64,000 bases of DNA from Orobanche coerulescens (GCA_033398695.1 CM065810.1:142443215-142507214); one strand, 5' to 3'; numbered from the stretch's first letter, positions 11,251 through 23,111 are shown. The notes: generated by a model from the letters alone, not told the origin. Program-made: numbers and translations.

Positions 11251-13385
11251 CTACTCGTCAGATAATGATCGCATCAACTCATCCTCATCAAAGTCGTCGG
11301 AGTCATCATCCTCAACGTTCGCCCGAGATGATGAGGAATCTACCTTCTTCTTCTTTCCTTTGAGTAATCTCAACATGAGTTTACTCATCTTTGAAAATTT
11401 CGACTCCATCTTCTCTCTCGACTTCTTCATCTCCTCTCTGTCCTTCTTCATCTCCTCGTTATCTTTTTTTAGCGCCTCGATGGTAGCCTCCAAAGACCGA
11501 TCAATCTCGACAGGTCGTAATGATGCTCGTGAATCAACAAGACGACGACTTGTGGATTGGTCGATGACTTCATTTATGATGATCCCCTTTGAAATTCCCC
11601 TCACCCTTCCACCCTGTCTAACTCCGCCACCCGCCTGAGCCCACAAGTTCGGGTAAAATTCATCTTCCGGAGGGGGGTTTGGGAAATGCAATGCCTCAAC
11701 GAGCTTATAGTATCGGTCCTGTTCCAAGTAATATTTACAAAAAAAGTGAACAAGATACACAGTTTACAAACTAGGGACGTAATCGAAATACAAGTGAACA
11801 AATATAAAGCTAAACTTACGTATTGTTCTGCACTCCGGGCATCTATCCATTTGGGAGTAAAGACTCCCGACTCAACTTCTCCCGACTCCGCTTCTCCCTC
11901 CTCCGGTTGAGCCTCGCTGCTGCCCTCACCAATTTTCTTTTTTTTTTTTTCTTTTGATGTTTTTCCATTTCTTTCACATTGGTGATGTGAGTCTTCATGA
12001 AGGCCAAAGGATTAAACACTGGGTCCTCTACCGGTCTATCCCTCTCACATGCCGGTCTTTGGTACATCTCCGACGCAGCATCACTCGCCTATGCGTTAAC
12101 ATAAAATATTAATAATATTTACGATGACATATAATTGAAAACAACATATATTATATAATAAAACGTTGACAGAATTTATAAGTACCATGGAATGAGCATG
12201 ATCGTACATGCTCATACTGCCTACAGTATATGTACCCGGTGCCTTTTGCGTAATCACACCGGTACTCTCATCGTAAACAGTGCCCCTATTTTTAGATTTT
12301 TGAAATGCCTCATTCTTCTTCTCTTCGGTCTCCCAACGCTTCCACAAGATCCTAAACTCTTTTTCCTTCAACCACTTCTCCCGCTGACCGACTGGTTTTT
12401 GATATGCTTTATTTTTAGCGTGCTTAAGCATATCAATAAACCGTCTGTGGCTATATCTGTCCCAATACCACCCAATTCTCTCCTCATCCGATTTCTCCCA
12501 TCTATAACGCATCTGGACAAATATAATAACAACTGTCAGAAAATCGAAAAACAATCAAATATTTTTGGCACAGCAATAGAACATAACAGTTTGAGTAAAA
12601 TGAATGCAACTATAATAATATACCCCAAATTCCCGCCACAACTCATCCCTCGTCCGTCGAGAGACCTGGCCCCAATGCTCTTCACCGGAGTAGTACCTCT
12701 TAAGTAAGCCGACTATATCGGTCTCGGCCTTCTTTGAACTAAAGCCAACTATTTTTGGCAAAGGACGGATTAGTTTTCGATCTTCATACTTCTCTTTGGC
12801 CTTAGAGATCTCAGTCGGACCTCTACCTGGTGGCTGTGCTAAAACCTCCTGATCCTCGTCGTACTCAAACTCCATCGGCTCCTCTGGAATAGAAATGTGA
12901 TGTACCAATGGACCACCTGATGGGGGATCAGTAGTAGGTGGCTGCAATGGTGGCTGATCGTGTGACACGGTCCTCGAGAACCCCGCATATGGTCCATGGG
13001 GGATCAGTGTGTGCTGCTGTGACGTCTCTGGAGTGTCAATATGTACATCAGAAGTATTGGCGCCACCAATAAATGGAATATGCTGGCTCCCATGAGATAA
13101 CAACGAGCCATAACTCATGTACCGTGTAAATTCGGCATCACTAAACGGACGTCAATGCTGGAGTCCCGAGTCGGTACGCAAATGCTGTCGTTGTAGCTGT
13201 TGCCCGAAGGGTATGTGTCGGGTCAGATCTTCTATCTCTGGTCGTATGACAGGCCCACTCCTATGTGACGACTCTGACTCGGGTATACTACGAGAAGATG
13301 AGGGGCTCGAACTAATACTCATCCGGCGAGGTGCCCTGGTATGAGAAGGAACATCAGCACGCTCGGGTGATCTGCGTCTCGACAT
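11251..13385 (-). pseudogene. CACTA-encoded Ptta/En/Spm-type (TNPA-like) protein, broken
   Basis: Four exons can be placed by GT/AG borders and frame: 13385-12624, 12512-12186, 12088-11820 and 11718-11251. The N-terminal part is rich in Ser, Pro and Arg. The middle, across the first intron (WREFG...RYRWEKSDEERIGWYWDRY), and the second exon look like the plant Ptta/En/Spm family (Pfam Transposase_24 type). The C-terminal exon forms a Lys/Glu coiled coil and ends in an acidic tail. The start ATG at 13385 is followed closely by a basic stretch (MSRRRSPER). Two breaks are visible: an in-frame TGA at 13152-13154, after which the frame stays open, and a frameshift in the poly-A run near 11935-11955, downstream of which a different frame leads to the exon-3 donor. 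In this family the protein binds subterminal repeats. It is not itself the transposase catalytic subunit. Confidence 0.75.
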
Positions 13386-14104
13386 CTGAAATACAAAATA
13401 CAATAAAATTGAACACAAAAATCAGTCCATGAACACCAACTTTTGATTAAACACATATACCGCAAAACCAACTTTATTTATAGTACATAATCCATACATA
13501 CTTCAAACATACAGCATAAATACTTTAAACATACTGCACACGAAATGTGAATACATTCGAAATCAAATTCAAACAGATTTGGATACATACTTCAAACAGT
13601 ACACAGCATACTGTAATACAAAGAAAACATTTGAATACATACTTCAAACACACAAAATTCAAACATACTTCAATACATACATCATAAGATAAATACCTTT
13701 TGAAGCGATTCAATACATACATCATTCTAAAAATTTCACGAAACAAATTCGAAACACTTTCAAAAAAACAAATACGAAATCAATAAGATAAATACCTTTT
13801 GAAGCGATTCAATATGTCCTTGATATGGTGGAGAACAAATCTTTAATTAATAATTTGGAAAATACCGTGGAAATTGGGGAGTGATTTTGAAATTGGGAAT
13901 TAGGTTTCGAAGAACAGAAAAGGGGAGGAGGAGAAGCGGGTTTCGAAGAACATAAAAGGGAGAACAGAAAGAGTCTGTCTTGTTAATTAAAACTAATACA
14001 TTGGCATCACACATGTGACGCCATTCTTAATTAAAAAAAAATCTAATTCCTAAAGGCGTCACACATGTGACGCCAATACAATTAAAAAGGAAATCGAATA
14101 AAAA

Positions 14105-14185
14105 AACATAGCTCAGTGGCCGGCGCGGGATTCGAACCCGCGCCTATGTGATGCATGGTGTGGCATATTGCCACTGAGCTATGTT
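14105..14185 (-). other. tRNA-like hairpin, right copy 1
   Basis: Inverted copy of 10591-10671. It has the same 16-bp closing stem and, on the minus strand, A-box and B-box motifs (GGTTCGAATCC) pointing into the element. Confidence 0.7.
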
Positions 14186-14770
14186 TTCATTTATTAATTG
14201 TACAACAAAAATATAATATTTACTTACTAAGTAAAATATTTTCCTTTATTTGTTATTTAAACTAATTAAATATCCTAAATAAGATAAATTTGCATTAAAT
14301 TATGCAATATATTTTATTTAATTATTTAATATATTACAGTAGATTAATGCTGAATATATATTATTAAATATAAATTTAACAGTATTATTTATTAAATATA
14401 AATTTAACAGTATTATTTGTTATATTGCAATAGGTTAATAATGATGTTAATAAATAAAAATTTATATTAGTTTGTTATTTAAATATAATATGTACTTACT
14501 AAGTAGAATATTTTCCTTTATATTATTTAATTATTTAATATATTACAGTAGATTAATACTGAATATTATTAAATATAAATTTAACAGTAATATTTAAAAT
14601 ATTATTTATTACATTAGCGTCACATATGTGACACCATAGTTAATAAAAATAAAACTAATACATTGGCGTCACACATGTGACGCCATTCTTAATTAAAAAA
14701 AAAAAAACATAATTCCTAAAGGCGTCACACATGTGATGCCAATACAATTAAAAAGGAAATCGAATCAAAA

Positions 14771-14851
14771 AACATAGCTCAGTAGCCGGCGCAGGATTCG
14801 AACCCGCGCCTATGTGATGCATGGTGTGGCATATTGCTACTGAGCTATGTT
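14771..14851 (-). other. tRNA-like hairpin, right copy 2
   Basis: Second right-arm copy. The closing stem has a compensated pair change: GTAGC on one arm and GCTAC on the other, against GTGGC/GCCAC in the other copies. The B box GGTTCGAATCC is intact. Confidence 0.7.
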
Positions 14852-15216
14852 TTCATTCATTAATTGTACAACAAAAATATAATATGTACTTACTAAGTAA
14901 AATATTTTTATTTATTTGTTATTTGAACTAATTAAATATCCTAAATAAGATAAATTTGCATTAAATTATGTAATATATTTTATTTAATTATTTAATATAT
15001 TACAGTAGATTAATACTAAATATATATTATTAAATATAAATTTAACAGTATTATTTATTAAACATAAATTTAACAGTATTATTTATTATATTGCAAGAGG
15101 TTAATAATGATGTTACTAAATAAAAATTTATAATAGTTTGTTATTTAAATATAATACGTACTTACTAAGTAAAATATTTTCCTTTATTTGTTATTTGAAC
15201 TAATTAAATATCCTAA

Positions 15217-18211
15217 GATAACCAAGCCAACAAGAAAAAGGGCAATGGGAAATTTCGGTTTAAACCTAGACCTACTAATCGTAAATGTTACAATTGTGGT
15301 GAATACGGTCACTACATTCAAGACTGCACTAAACCTAAGAAGAACCAGCAATCTGAACAGGCTAACCTAGCTATTAGTGAAAATTTAGGTGATGTGTTTA
15401 TGATTTCTGATGTCATGCATGCCTCTGTGAACTCTGTGTTAGCTGACCTTGGTGAAAATGATTGGCTGGTTGATTCTGGATGCACATTTCACATGACTCC
15501 ATACAAACAACTTTTTTCTAGCTATCGTGATTTGAAAAATCGATATGTGTCTATGCCTGATCATGTAAAACGAGATGTTGCTGGAATAGGAACTGTGTGC
15601 CTTAAATTTGAATCTGGAAATTCGATAACTTTGGAAAATGTTAGGCATGTTCCTCACTTAGTTCATAATTTAATGTCGTGTGCATGTCTTGAAGATGATG
15701 GTTTTGAAGGTACATGGGGTAAGGGTGCAATGAAAGTTACGAGAGGTCCCAAAACCTTTTTTGTCGCCATTCGTAAACTGAACCTATATATTTGCTCCAA
15801 TGTTAGTAATTTTTCCGTTAATGCAGTCCATGGAGATAAAACTGAAATCTGGCATAAACGGTTAGGTCACATCAGTGGCAAAGGTCTTGAAATACTGCAT
15901 AAAAATGGTTGTTTTGGGAATGATAAAATATCTGACTTGCCATTTTGTGATAACTGTGTGTATGGTAAGCAACATCGTGCGAACTTTCCTCATTCACCTT
16001 CCCCAAACCCCCCTAAGAGTTCAAATGTGTTTGAGTGTCTACATGCTGATGTGTGGGGGCCTGCCAGTGTTCCGACACATGGCGGAAACCGATATTTTTT
16101 GTCTGTGATTGATGATTATTCCAGGAAAGTCTTTGTGTTTCTCCTTAAGAACAAATCTGATGTGTTTGACACGTTCAAAACGTGGAAAATTTTAATTGAA
16201 AATCAAACCGGTAAGAAAATTAAAATTTTGAGAACTGACAACGGTCTGAAATTTTGCAATAATTTGTTTGATACTTTGTGTGCGGAAAGTGATATTCAAA
16301 GGCATAGGACAACACCCTACACCCCCCAACAAAACGGAATCGCTGAGCGCATAAATCGAACCCTCCTTGATAGGGTAAGGTCTATGCTCGTCAGCTCCGG
16401 ATTGTCAAAACGTTTTTGGGGTGAGGCTTTATCTACGGCTGCCTATATTATAAACAGATCTCCATCTGTTCCTTTGAATGGAAACTATCCAGAATCTGTG
16501 TGGACTGGTGGTAATATTGATTTCTCAAATCTTCGTGTATTTGGGTGTGCTGCATATGTTCATCATAAACATGATAAACTAGAACCTAGATCGATAAGAT
16601 GTGTGTTCTTAGGCTACCCGGAGGGAGTTAAAGGATTTAGGTTATGGCTTAAGGGCGAACCAGGGTTTAAGGTGCTAATTAGTAGGGATGTTATATTTAA
16701 TGAAAATGAATTTCCTTGTCTTGAACATCCTGCACCTGCACCCATGCACATATCTAATCCAGAATCTGTTTCTAACTACCCTACTCTGAGTGAGGTGGAG
16801 CCTGAAAATGATGAAACTTTGCATGCTGAAAATGAAAATCCCTCTGAAAATTTTAGTGATGAAATAATTGAGAATGTTGATGAAAGTGCTGATCTGTCCA
16901 ACTATCAATTAACCAGAGATAGGCCTAGAAGAGAGAATGTTAGGAGGCCGCATCACTTTGATGATTTTCATATGATGTCTCACGCTTGCAATGTGTTTGA
17001 ATCATTAGATAATAACGAACCTAAAAGCTACAAAGATACTTTAAAATCTGAAAATGCTTCTGATTGGTTAAATGCTATGAATGATGAAATGAACTCCCTG
17101 CATGTTAACCAAACCTGGACTCTTGTTCCAAAACCTGATCGTTGTTCTCTTATGGACTGTAAGTGGTTATTCAAGGTTAAGAATGAAGTAGAGAATATCA
17201 GATTTAAAGCTAGGTTGGTTGCTAAAGGTTTCACTCAAAAGGAAGGAATTGATTATACTGAGATATTTGCTCCTGTTGTGAAATTCACCACCGTGCGTGT
17301 CATGCTTGCTTTAGTTGCTCACTTCAATTGGGAATTAAAACAAATGGATGTTAAAACAGCCTTTCTTCATGGTGAATTAAATGAGAAAATTTATATGAGG
17401 CAGCCAGAAGGTTTTGTCGACTCTAATAAACCTGATCACGTTTGCCTTCTTAAAAAGGCTCTTTATGGCCTGAAAGAGTCTCCAAGGCAATGGAACAAGA
17501 AAAACCTGCTTCTGTGCCTCTAGCTGCTCATTTTCTATTATGCAAAGATCAATCTCCTAAAACTAGTGAAGAAGAAAAATCAATGGAAAAAGTTCCCTGT
17601 GCTAATGCTATAGGATCAGTCATGTATCTCATGGTTAGTACTAGGCCCGATATAGCCTATTCTGTTAGTTGTTTGAGTAGATACATGTCTAATCCTGGTA
17701 TGCCATATTGGGAAGCCTTGAAGTGGCTTCTCCGTTATTTGAAATCCTCTGCGGATGTTGGTATTAAGTTTTCTAAATCTGGTGATGGTGTTAAACTTGT
17801 TGGATATGTAGATTCTAACTTTGCTAATGATCGTGACAATCGAAAATCCACGACCTCTTATGTGTTTACCCTTTGTGGCTCTTGCATTAGTTGGAAATCT
17901 CAGTTACAGAATGTTGTTGCCTTATCTACGACTGAATCTGAATATGTTGCTACGACTGAGGCGTTTAAAGAAGCCATATGGCTAAAGGGTCTTTTATCTG
18001 AAATCAGTTTTCTAAAAGAAAATGTCGTGGTATTTTCGGATAGTCAATCTGGAATTCAGTTATGCAAAATCCTGTCTTTCACGACCGCACTAAACATATT
18101 GATGTTAAATTTCATTTTATTCGTGATATTGTTGAAAAAGGTGAACTTGAGCTTGGAAAAATTCCTTCACAAATATGGGCACCAAATGCCTACCTTTGGA
18201 GAAGTTCCTGA
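15217..18211 (+). pseudogene. Copia gag-pol polyprotein, RT core deleted
   Basis: In order: the gag CCHC zinc knuckle (CYNCGEYGHYIQDC, codons at about 15289-15330), an aspartic protease motif (VDSGCTFHM), the HHCC pre-integrase finger (HKRLGH...CDNCVYGK), and the integrase core with DVWGP, IDDYSRK, TDNG and TPQQNGIAER. The start of Copia RT follows (WLFKVK, RLVAKGFTQ, DVKTAFLHGEL, LYGLKESPRQW). At about 17493-17498 the sequence jumps in another frame to the end of RT and RNase H (STRPDIAYSVSCLSRY, VGYVDSNFA, STTESEYVA). The YVDD catalytic segment is therefore missing. A further frameshift near 18058 precedes the RNase H tail (HIDVKFHFIRD), which ends at 18211. Gag is open from the truncation point, so no start codon is present. 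The element cannot reverse-transcribe itself. Confidence 0.88.
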
Positions 18212-18461
18212 CATGCACCGACCTGCTGCACTTAGGAACTCAAGACTAACTCTTAGTCTTTGCCTTCTTTGTGATGGCTTTGCATTCTTAGTGAATTACC
18301 TCGCTATCTTTGTGATGGCCCTACTGTCTTAGTGATTGTTGTTACCTTTCTTTGTGATTACCTGTACTTACTTAGTGTTTTGTGTGCAGGTGGTGTCCTA
18401 CGGCGATGATGACCTCTGTCTCCTTTATTCCCCGATGACTCATTTGGCCCAGGTGGAGAAT
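18212..18461 (+). other. Copia 3' untranslated spacer
   Basis: Contains three or four loose repeats of a CTTTGTGAT...CTTAGTGA pattern and ends in the purine-rich AGGTGGAGAAT before the LTR. No coding sequence. Confidence 0.5.
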
Positions 18462-19307
18462 TGTTGGGTTTATTTGGGCCAAATGAATAAAATTGTGAGG
18501 GCCCAAAAAAATAATTCTCCTGCAGCCCACTTCGAAATTGACCCAGCCCGTAACCTTGGAAGCAGTCCATTATGACCGGATTAATCCTGGCCATTTATTT
18601 GGTTCCTTTTAATCCCGGTCGTTGGTTTTATAATACCCCTAATATAAAACCTACCCCCCAGCAAACCCTACCCTCATTTTCTCTCTTTCTGTTTCCGCCT
18701 CCACCCCCCTTATCTCTCCCGATTCTGTTTCCCCTTTCTCCTCGGTTGACTTCGCTCCACCGATATGGAAACCAAATCTGGTCCGATTTTCTCTCTTCAT
18801 TTGTTGTTCCGATTCTCCTATAAATATCATTTCCGTGTGAGATGAAAGAACAACAAAAACGAATTGAGAGCAAGTAATTTGTTTACTTCGATTCTTTTTC
18901 TCTGTGAAATAAATCGAGTGACTTGAGGGTGAGGCTTGTGAGATAATTCGGGATCTGAGTTTTCTGGGGGTTTTCGGTTGAATCTTGCTGAGTGCTTCGA
19001 TTCCTCCAGTGGTTGCTTCCGGTCCGGTGGTGGGTTCCGTTTTCTGGTGCTGGCCGCGGGTCATTTGAGTCCTGGACGTGGCTACGGAGACGGAGGACTG
19101 AGCCGGGCTGATTTCGACAGTGACATCACTTCCGATCGGTTTCGGCCGTTTGGTTTGCGTTTTCTTTACTCACTGTTTTTTATTTTCCAGTATTTTATTT
19201 TAATTTTAGTGTAATCCCTAATCCTATCCCGAATAGATTTGTGTAATAGTTATATTTGTTATAATTATTGTAATAATTCGTCACTCGATTCGGACCAATT
19301 CTCAACA
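18462..19307 (+). repeat. Copia 3' LTR (846 bp)
   Basis: Begins TGTTGGGTTTATTTGGGCC and ends CCAATTCTCAACA, with TGTTG/CAACA terminal inverted repeats. A TATA-like TTTTATAATACC lies near 18628. There is no second LTR in the window, so age cannot be estimated. Confidence 0.8.
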
Positions 19308-19348
19308 ATTTTTTTCCCCCTTTTTCATTTTTGTTGTTGTTCTTGCAG

Positions 19349-21810
19349 GAATAAGTGCGTATGCTTTTATAACTTGTGATGATCCGAGTGAGGAAAGTAT
19401 AGAGGCAAGACCATTGGCGGAGGGTGAATCCCGTCTCTTAGATGTTACTGCTGATCGTGTCCTTCCTCTTCCGTTACCTTTGCAAGATCAGGCGGAAGGT
19501 AATCTGGAGGTGTCTGATGGCGGAGGTGATGGTCCAAAACCCGATGTTGCTGATGCGACTAATGTTAGTGTTCCGAATGATGTCCTTGCTGACATCGATC
19601 ATCCGCAACTTGTTGCTGCGCCGAGTAGGAGAAAACGAAAGGTGAAAATTAACGTGCCTGCACCAGCTCTTCCGCCGAAGAAGTTAAGATCAGACTATGG
19701 CCTTGTGGGTAGGCCTACTACTTCTGGTAAGTGTATGGCTGCTATTAAAAGCATGATGCCTACTGATTTTCAAGGTTTGCCATGTATGTCTGAATTGTTT
19801 CCCCATGCGCCCTCCGTATCTTTTGTTTCAGAACGTGAGGTCACTGTACAGCGTGCCGATGCTATTGGGGCTTATATGCGCACTATTCATCTTGCGGAGA
19901 GGTTTGTCGTTTCTTCTGATTCTTCATCTTTTGCAAGTGCTTCTGATATTGAAGTTAATGTCCTTACTAAGTCTTCTGCTCCCTCAACGTCAGGGGAAAA
20001 GGTAAGGAGAATGTTCCTGAGTTATCTTCCCTTCCGCACGTTTCTTTTTGTGCTGGGGTTCCAAGTCACATTTTGATGATTCCGGAAATTCTTCTAGAGG
20101 CGAGTTTCTATTTGGCTGCATCCGCTCTGCTAGCGATATAGACCCTAATGTTTTTGGTGAAATATATATTCCTGAGTGGAACTTGACTTGCGGTTCTCAG
20201 TTGGATACGGTTGCGGATTGTCGTGAGATAGTTGATGGGTTTACTCCTAGGATTTTTTCTAGAATCTGTGACATGAAAGATGAAGAATTTTTTAATGAGT
20301 TTAACTATTTGACTGCCCGCCAAACTTCTTTTTGTTCTGAGATGCGTATGCGGGCTGAGCGAAACATTACTTTGAAACGTAAGTTTAAGTCTCGCTACGA
20401 CCGACTTGCTGATCAGTTGAAAGAAAAAGTTTCGGAGATTGAGGCGTTGAAGGTGGAAGTGTCTAACTTTAATGGGCTAGCTGACCGTCTGAAAGAGAAG
20501 GATGTGGAGATTGAGACTTTGAAGGTGGAAGTTTCTTCTTTAAAGTCTTCTAGCGATCTTTATGCGACTAAGGTATCTGCCTTGGTGGAGGAGAATTTGA
20601 AGCTGAAGGGTGAGCGTGACTTACTTGAGGCGGAGCTATCAGCTTTTCGTTTTCTTGTTCATGGTCAGGTTGTACCTTCCAAAGTGGGGTGTATTACGCC
20701 TTCAGTTAGATTAGTTGAATCTGACTCTTCTTATGGATGGAGGAGCCACGGTCTTGCAGATTTGAATGCTGAAATTGCTGAGTTAAGGCGTCAGCATAGG
20801 TGGTCCGTGGATCGAGTATTCTTACTTTCCTTACTTCAATTTTTGCTGCTCTTTTTATTTGTCTTATCCTTTCTTCTTTTTTTTTGGGACAGGCTAACTT
20901 GCTTCAAAATGCTGTCGAAGTTCTGGGGGATTTATTCATGGAACGTCAGGATTATCAACTAAAGGAACTTGTTGATAGGTTGGCCTTATTGGACGCCCGT
21001 CTTGCGGATGTGATCGTCCATCTTGAAGAGAGTTTTTATCCCTGCCTTCTTACCATTGTGGCTAGCCGTAGGTGGCTGCTTGGTAATGGCATGAAGCTGT
21101 TCCTTGCTAAATGTTTGAATTCCCCAGAGTATTGCTCGTTGAGCAAGTTGTTGAGTTGTGCTGTCAGGAAAGGGATGCAGAGTGGTCTAGAAGCTGGCAT
21201 TCTTCATGGCAGTCAAGGTAGGCAGCTTGCAAACATTGCTGCCAACGATCCTTCCGCAGGAGCTGACTACGACTCTCTTCTTCAGGCCTTCCATAATCTT
21301 GACTTTCCTTTGGTATTGGACTTATCATTGCACAAGGATTCTAATATAGAGGATGTTATGTCTTTCTTCCAATTGGATACCAAGGTTGCAGAGAAGCTTG
21401 GGTTAGTTAATTAGCAGCCTAGCCCCGAACAACTTTCCGTTCCTACATTTAGTGGTAACTTAGTCGTTGGTGAAGCTTCTATATCTTCATCTTTGAGTGT
21501 TGCACGTCAAAGAGTTAGGAAAGTTCAAGAGGACATTGCGGCAGGTCAGTTTGCTTCTGCGGACATGTTTGCCATTTTGGGTAGTCCTTTGTCTTTCGAA
21601 GCTTTGTTTGGTTCGGAAGCTGTTTCCTCGAGTGGGGCAGCTGTTATGAATGTTGATGTTCCATCCACATCCCCATTACTTACCGGATCCATTTCTATGG
21701 ATGACATACCGGTTTCGAGTATTGTGAAGGATGGGGACACTATTACTTTCATTATTGATTCTAGTAGACATGAGTTCGATGTTGCTCCAGAGTGTGGTCA
21801 TGCGGGATGA
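19349..21810 (+). pseudogene. Antisense spliced gene of Tat-type Gypsy element (putative 'gypsy-type transposon' family), 5' truncated
   Basis: Exons inferred from GT/AG borders and frame are 19349-20001, 20066-20815 and 20893-21810. The first exon opens after a clear acceptor (TTGTTCTTGCAG), with upstream exons lost. The product has a basic KRKVKINVP region and Ser-rich linkers. A conserved-looking block (GEIYIPEWN) follows, then long heptad coiled coils (LADQLKEKVSEIEALKVEV repeats) and a C-terminal domain (FYPCLLTIVASRRWLL, GMQSGLEAGILHG). This matches my recollection of the plant 'putative gypsy-type transposon' proteins that abound in Asteraceae assemblies. An in-frame TAG at 21412-21414 interrupts exon 3; the same frame then runs on to the TGA at 21808. 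The function of the family is unknown. It lies antisense to the gag at 54039-55059. Confidence 0.7.
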
Positions 21811-21944
21811 CTCTTTTTCTTCTTTTTTATATGTGAGCGCTTGTGGTCTTTTTTTATCCTTGTATTGTTTTGTTTTAATGAAGGACAAGTTGTAAGTTTC
21901 GCACGGCGTATTTCGTGACTTCATGTATGATTCAATGCTTTGTG

Positions 21945-22163
21945 TGTTGTAAAACCGAAATAATAGAGAGAGAAAATTTAGAGAGAGAATAGAGAGAATG
22001 ATTCTCAGGTATATTTTTCATTAATAACTGAAGTCCTATTTATAGGAAAACTTCAGATGACACAATCGTAATTACATATTTACATCAGGGGTATAATAGT
22101 CATTCACACTATATAAAAACAAAAGGGTAATTGAAATGTCACTTTCAAGGCTTTATTATAACA
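21945..22163 (-). repeat. 3' LTR of the carrier element (219 bp)
   Basis: Inverse complement of 41346-41564, with the same 219-bp length and near-identical sequence. On the minus strand it starts TGTTATAATAAAGCC and ends TTTTACAACA. Confidence 0.93.
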
Positions 22164-22172
22164 CTCCCCCTT
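22164..22172 (-). other. Polypurine tract
   Basis: AAGGGGGAG on the minus strand, directly before the 3' LTR. It fixes the orientation of this element. Confidence 0.8.
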
Positions 22173-22189
22173 GAATGATTATTTACATA

Positions 22190-22985
22190 AATATCTGCTG
22201 AACTAGTTTGAAGAGAAACCCAATGGGAGAAAAACTTTCAAACTGTTTGTATTGGAGCTTGTGGCAATCATATCATGTTGCATCATAATGTTGGTAGGAA
22301 ATCTCCGTTGGATAAAAACTTCAGCAATCGGTGATCTCGTAAATTTACTCCCCCTTATCTCGATAGTTCTTGTATGAATATTCTTGTGCCGTCTCAGTAA
22401 AACCTCGTGGGATAAAAACTGAGTGAATCTGTCATGTATATCATTCGTTGGAGTATCCATGTGTTGCCTCATTAAAACCTTGTCAAGAAAACCCAGTGGG
22501 AAAAACTTGATCGAAGGAAAAAGAGTACAACTACCCCTTCCGTTTTCAAACTTTGAGGAATAATCTTGATCTTTGTAGTGTTCCTCATTATGTCATGAAT
22601 ATGCCTCATTAAAACCTTATTAGGAAAAACCCGGTGGGAAAAATCCTAATGAAGGAAAAAGAGTACATTATTCATACTAATACGCCATTCCAGTTGCCTC
22701 GTTAAAAACCTTGCTAGGAAAACCCATTGGGACAAAACCTCAGTCAAGGGAAAAAGAGTGCAACGCGTATTTTATAAATATGCCCCATGCATTTCAATAA
22801 TCCTCCAGGGATTAGTATGAGTATCATCTTCAGTGCAATTTGTAATATCGAACTCATATTCTTTGCGATATATTCCAAATATCTTTTGGAGATTCCATAT
22901 TTGTTGTGATTAGGCTGCCTCGTTAAAAACCTTGCTGGGAAAACCCAGTGGGATAAAACCTCAGTCAAGGAAAAGAGTATAGCAT
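22190..22985 (-). repeat. Repeated 3' non-coding blocks of the carrier
   Basis: At least six degenerate copies of a unit with CCTCATTAAAACCTTG, then AAAACCCAGTGGGA, then AAGGAAAAAGAGTA on the plus strand. The same motif, in the matching element orientation, lies at 8150-8600 in the LTR element at 1909-8850, which links the two families. No coding sequence. Confidence 0.75.
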
Positions 22986-23111
22986 ATAATTTTCATTCAC
23001 AACGTTTTGAGTGACTGCACGCACTGATAATATGTTCAAAATCTCCTTACGAGTTACTTTCAGTAAGCCCATATATTTCATTTTATTATAAGGGCATATA
23101 TTTCAATTTCG

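Larger units (their letters stand above)
9773..15216 (-). mobile_element. CACTA (En/Spm) element, right end lost
   Basis: The left terminus starts CACTACTAAAAAAGGGTGGC, the signature of CACTA elements, after a possible 3-bp target TCT. Subterminal regions on both sides carry many copies of a 20-bp palindrome, AT-rich spacers and tRNA-like hairpins in mirror-image order, so the ends form long inverted subterminal blocks. One spliced gene on the minus strand (11251-13385) encodes the second, TNPA-like protein class. No frame resembling the catalytic TNPD transposase is present. The right TAGTAGTG end is absent: the subterminal sequence breaks at about 15216, where Copia coding sequence begins. 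Confidence 0.85.
13991..15216. repeat. Right subterminal block in two tandem copies of about 665 bp
   Basis: 13991-14655 and 14654-15216 are copies offset by about 663-666 bp. Each holds two palindromes (near 14003/14055 and 14665/14721; another at 14619), one tRNA-like hairpin and an AT-rich arm containing TACTTACTAAGTAAAATATT. The same arm occurs inverted at 10500-10590 on the left. The second copy stops abruptly at 15216, within TAAATATCCTAA, where the first copy continues. Confidence 0.8.
15217..19307 (+). mobile_element. 5'-truncated Copia retrotransposon
   Basis: Starts inside gag and runs through protease, integrase, a deleted RT, RNase H and a full 3' LTR that ends at 19307. The 5' LTR and start of gag are missing; the truncation coincides with the loss of the CACTA right end, so one deletion or recombination event may explain both. 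A polypurine-like AGGTGGAGAA precedes the LTR. Confidence 0.88.
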
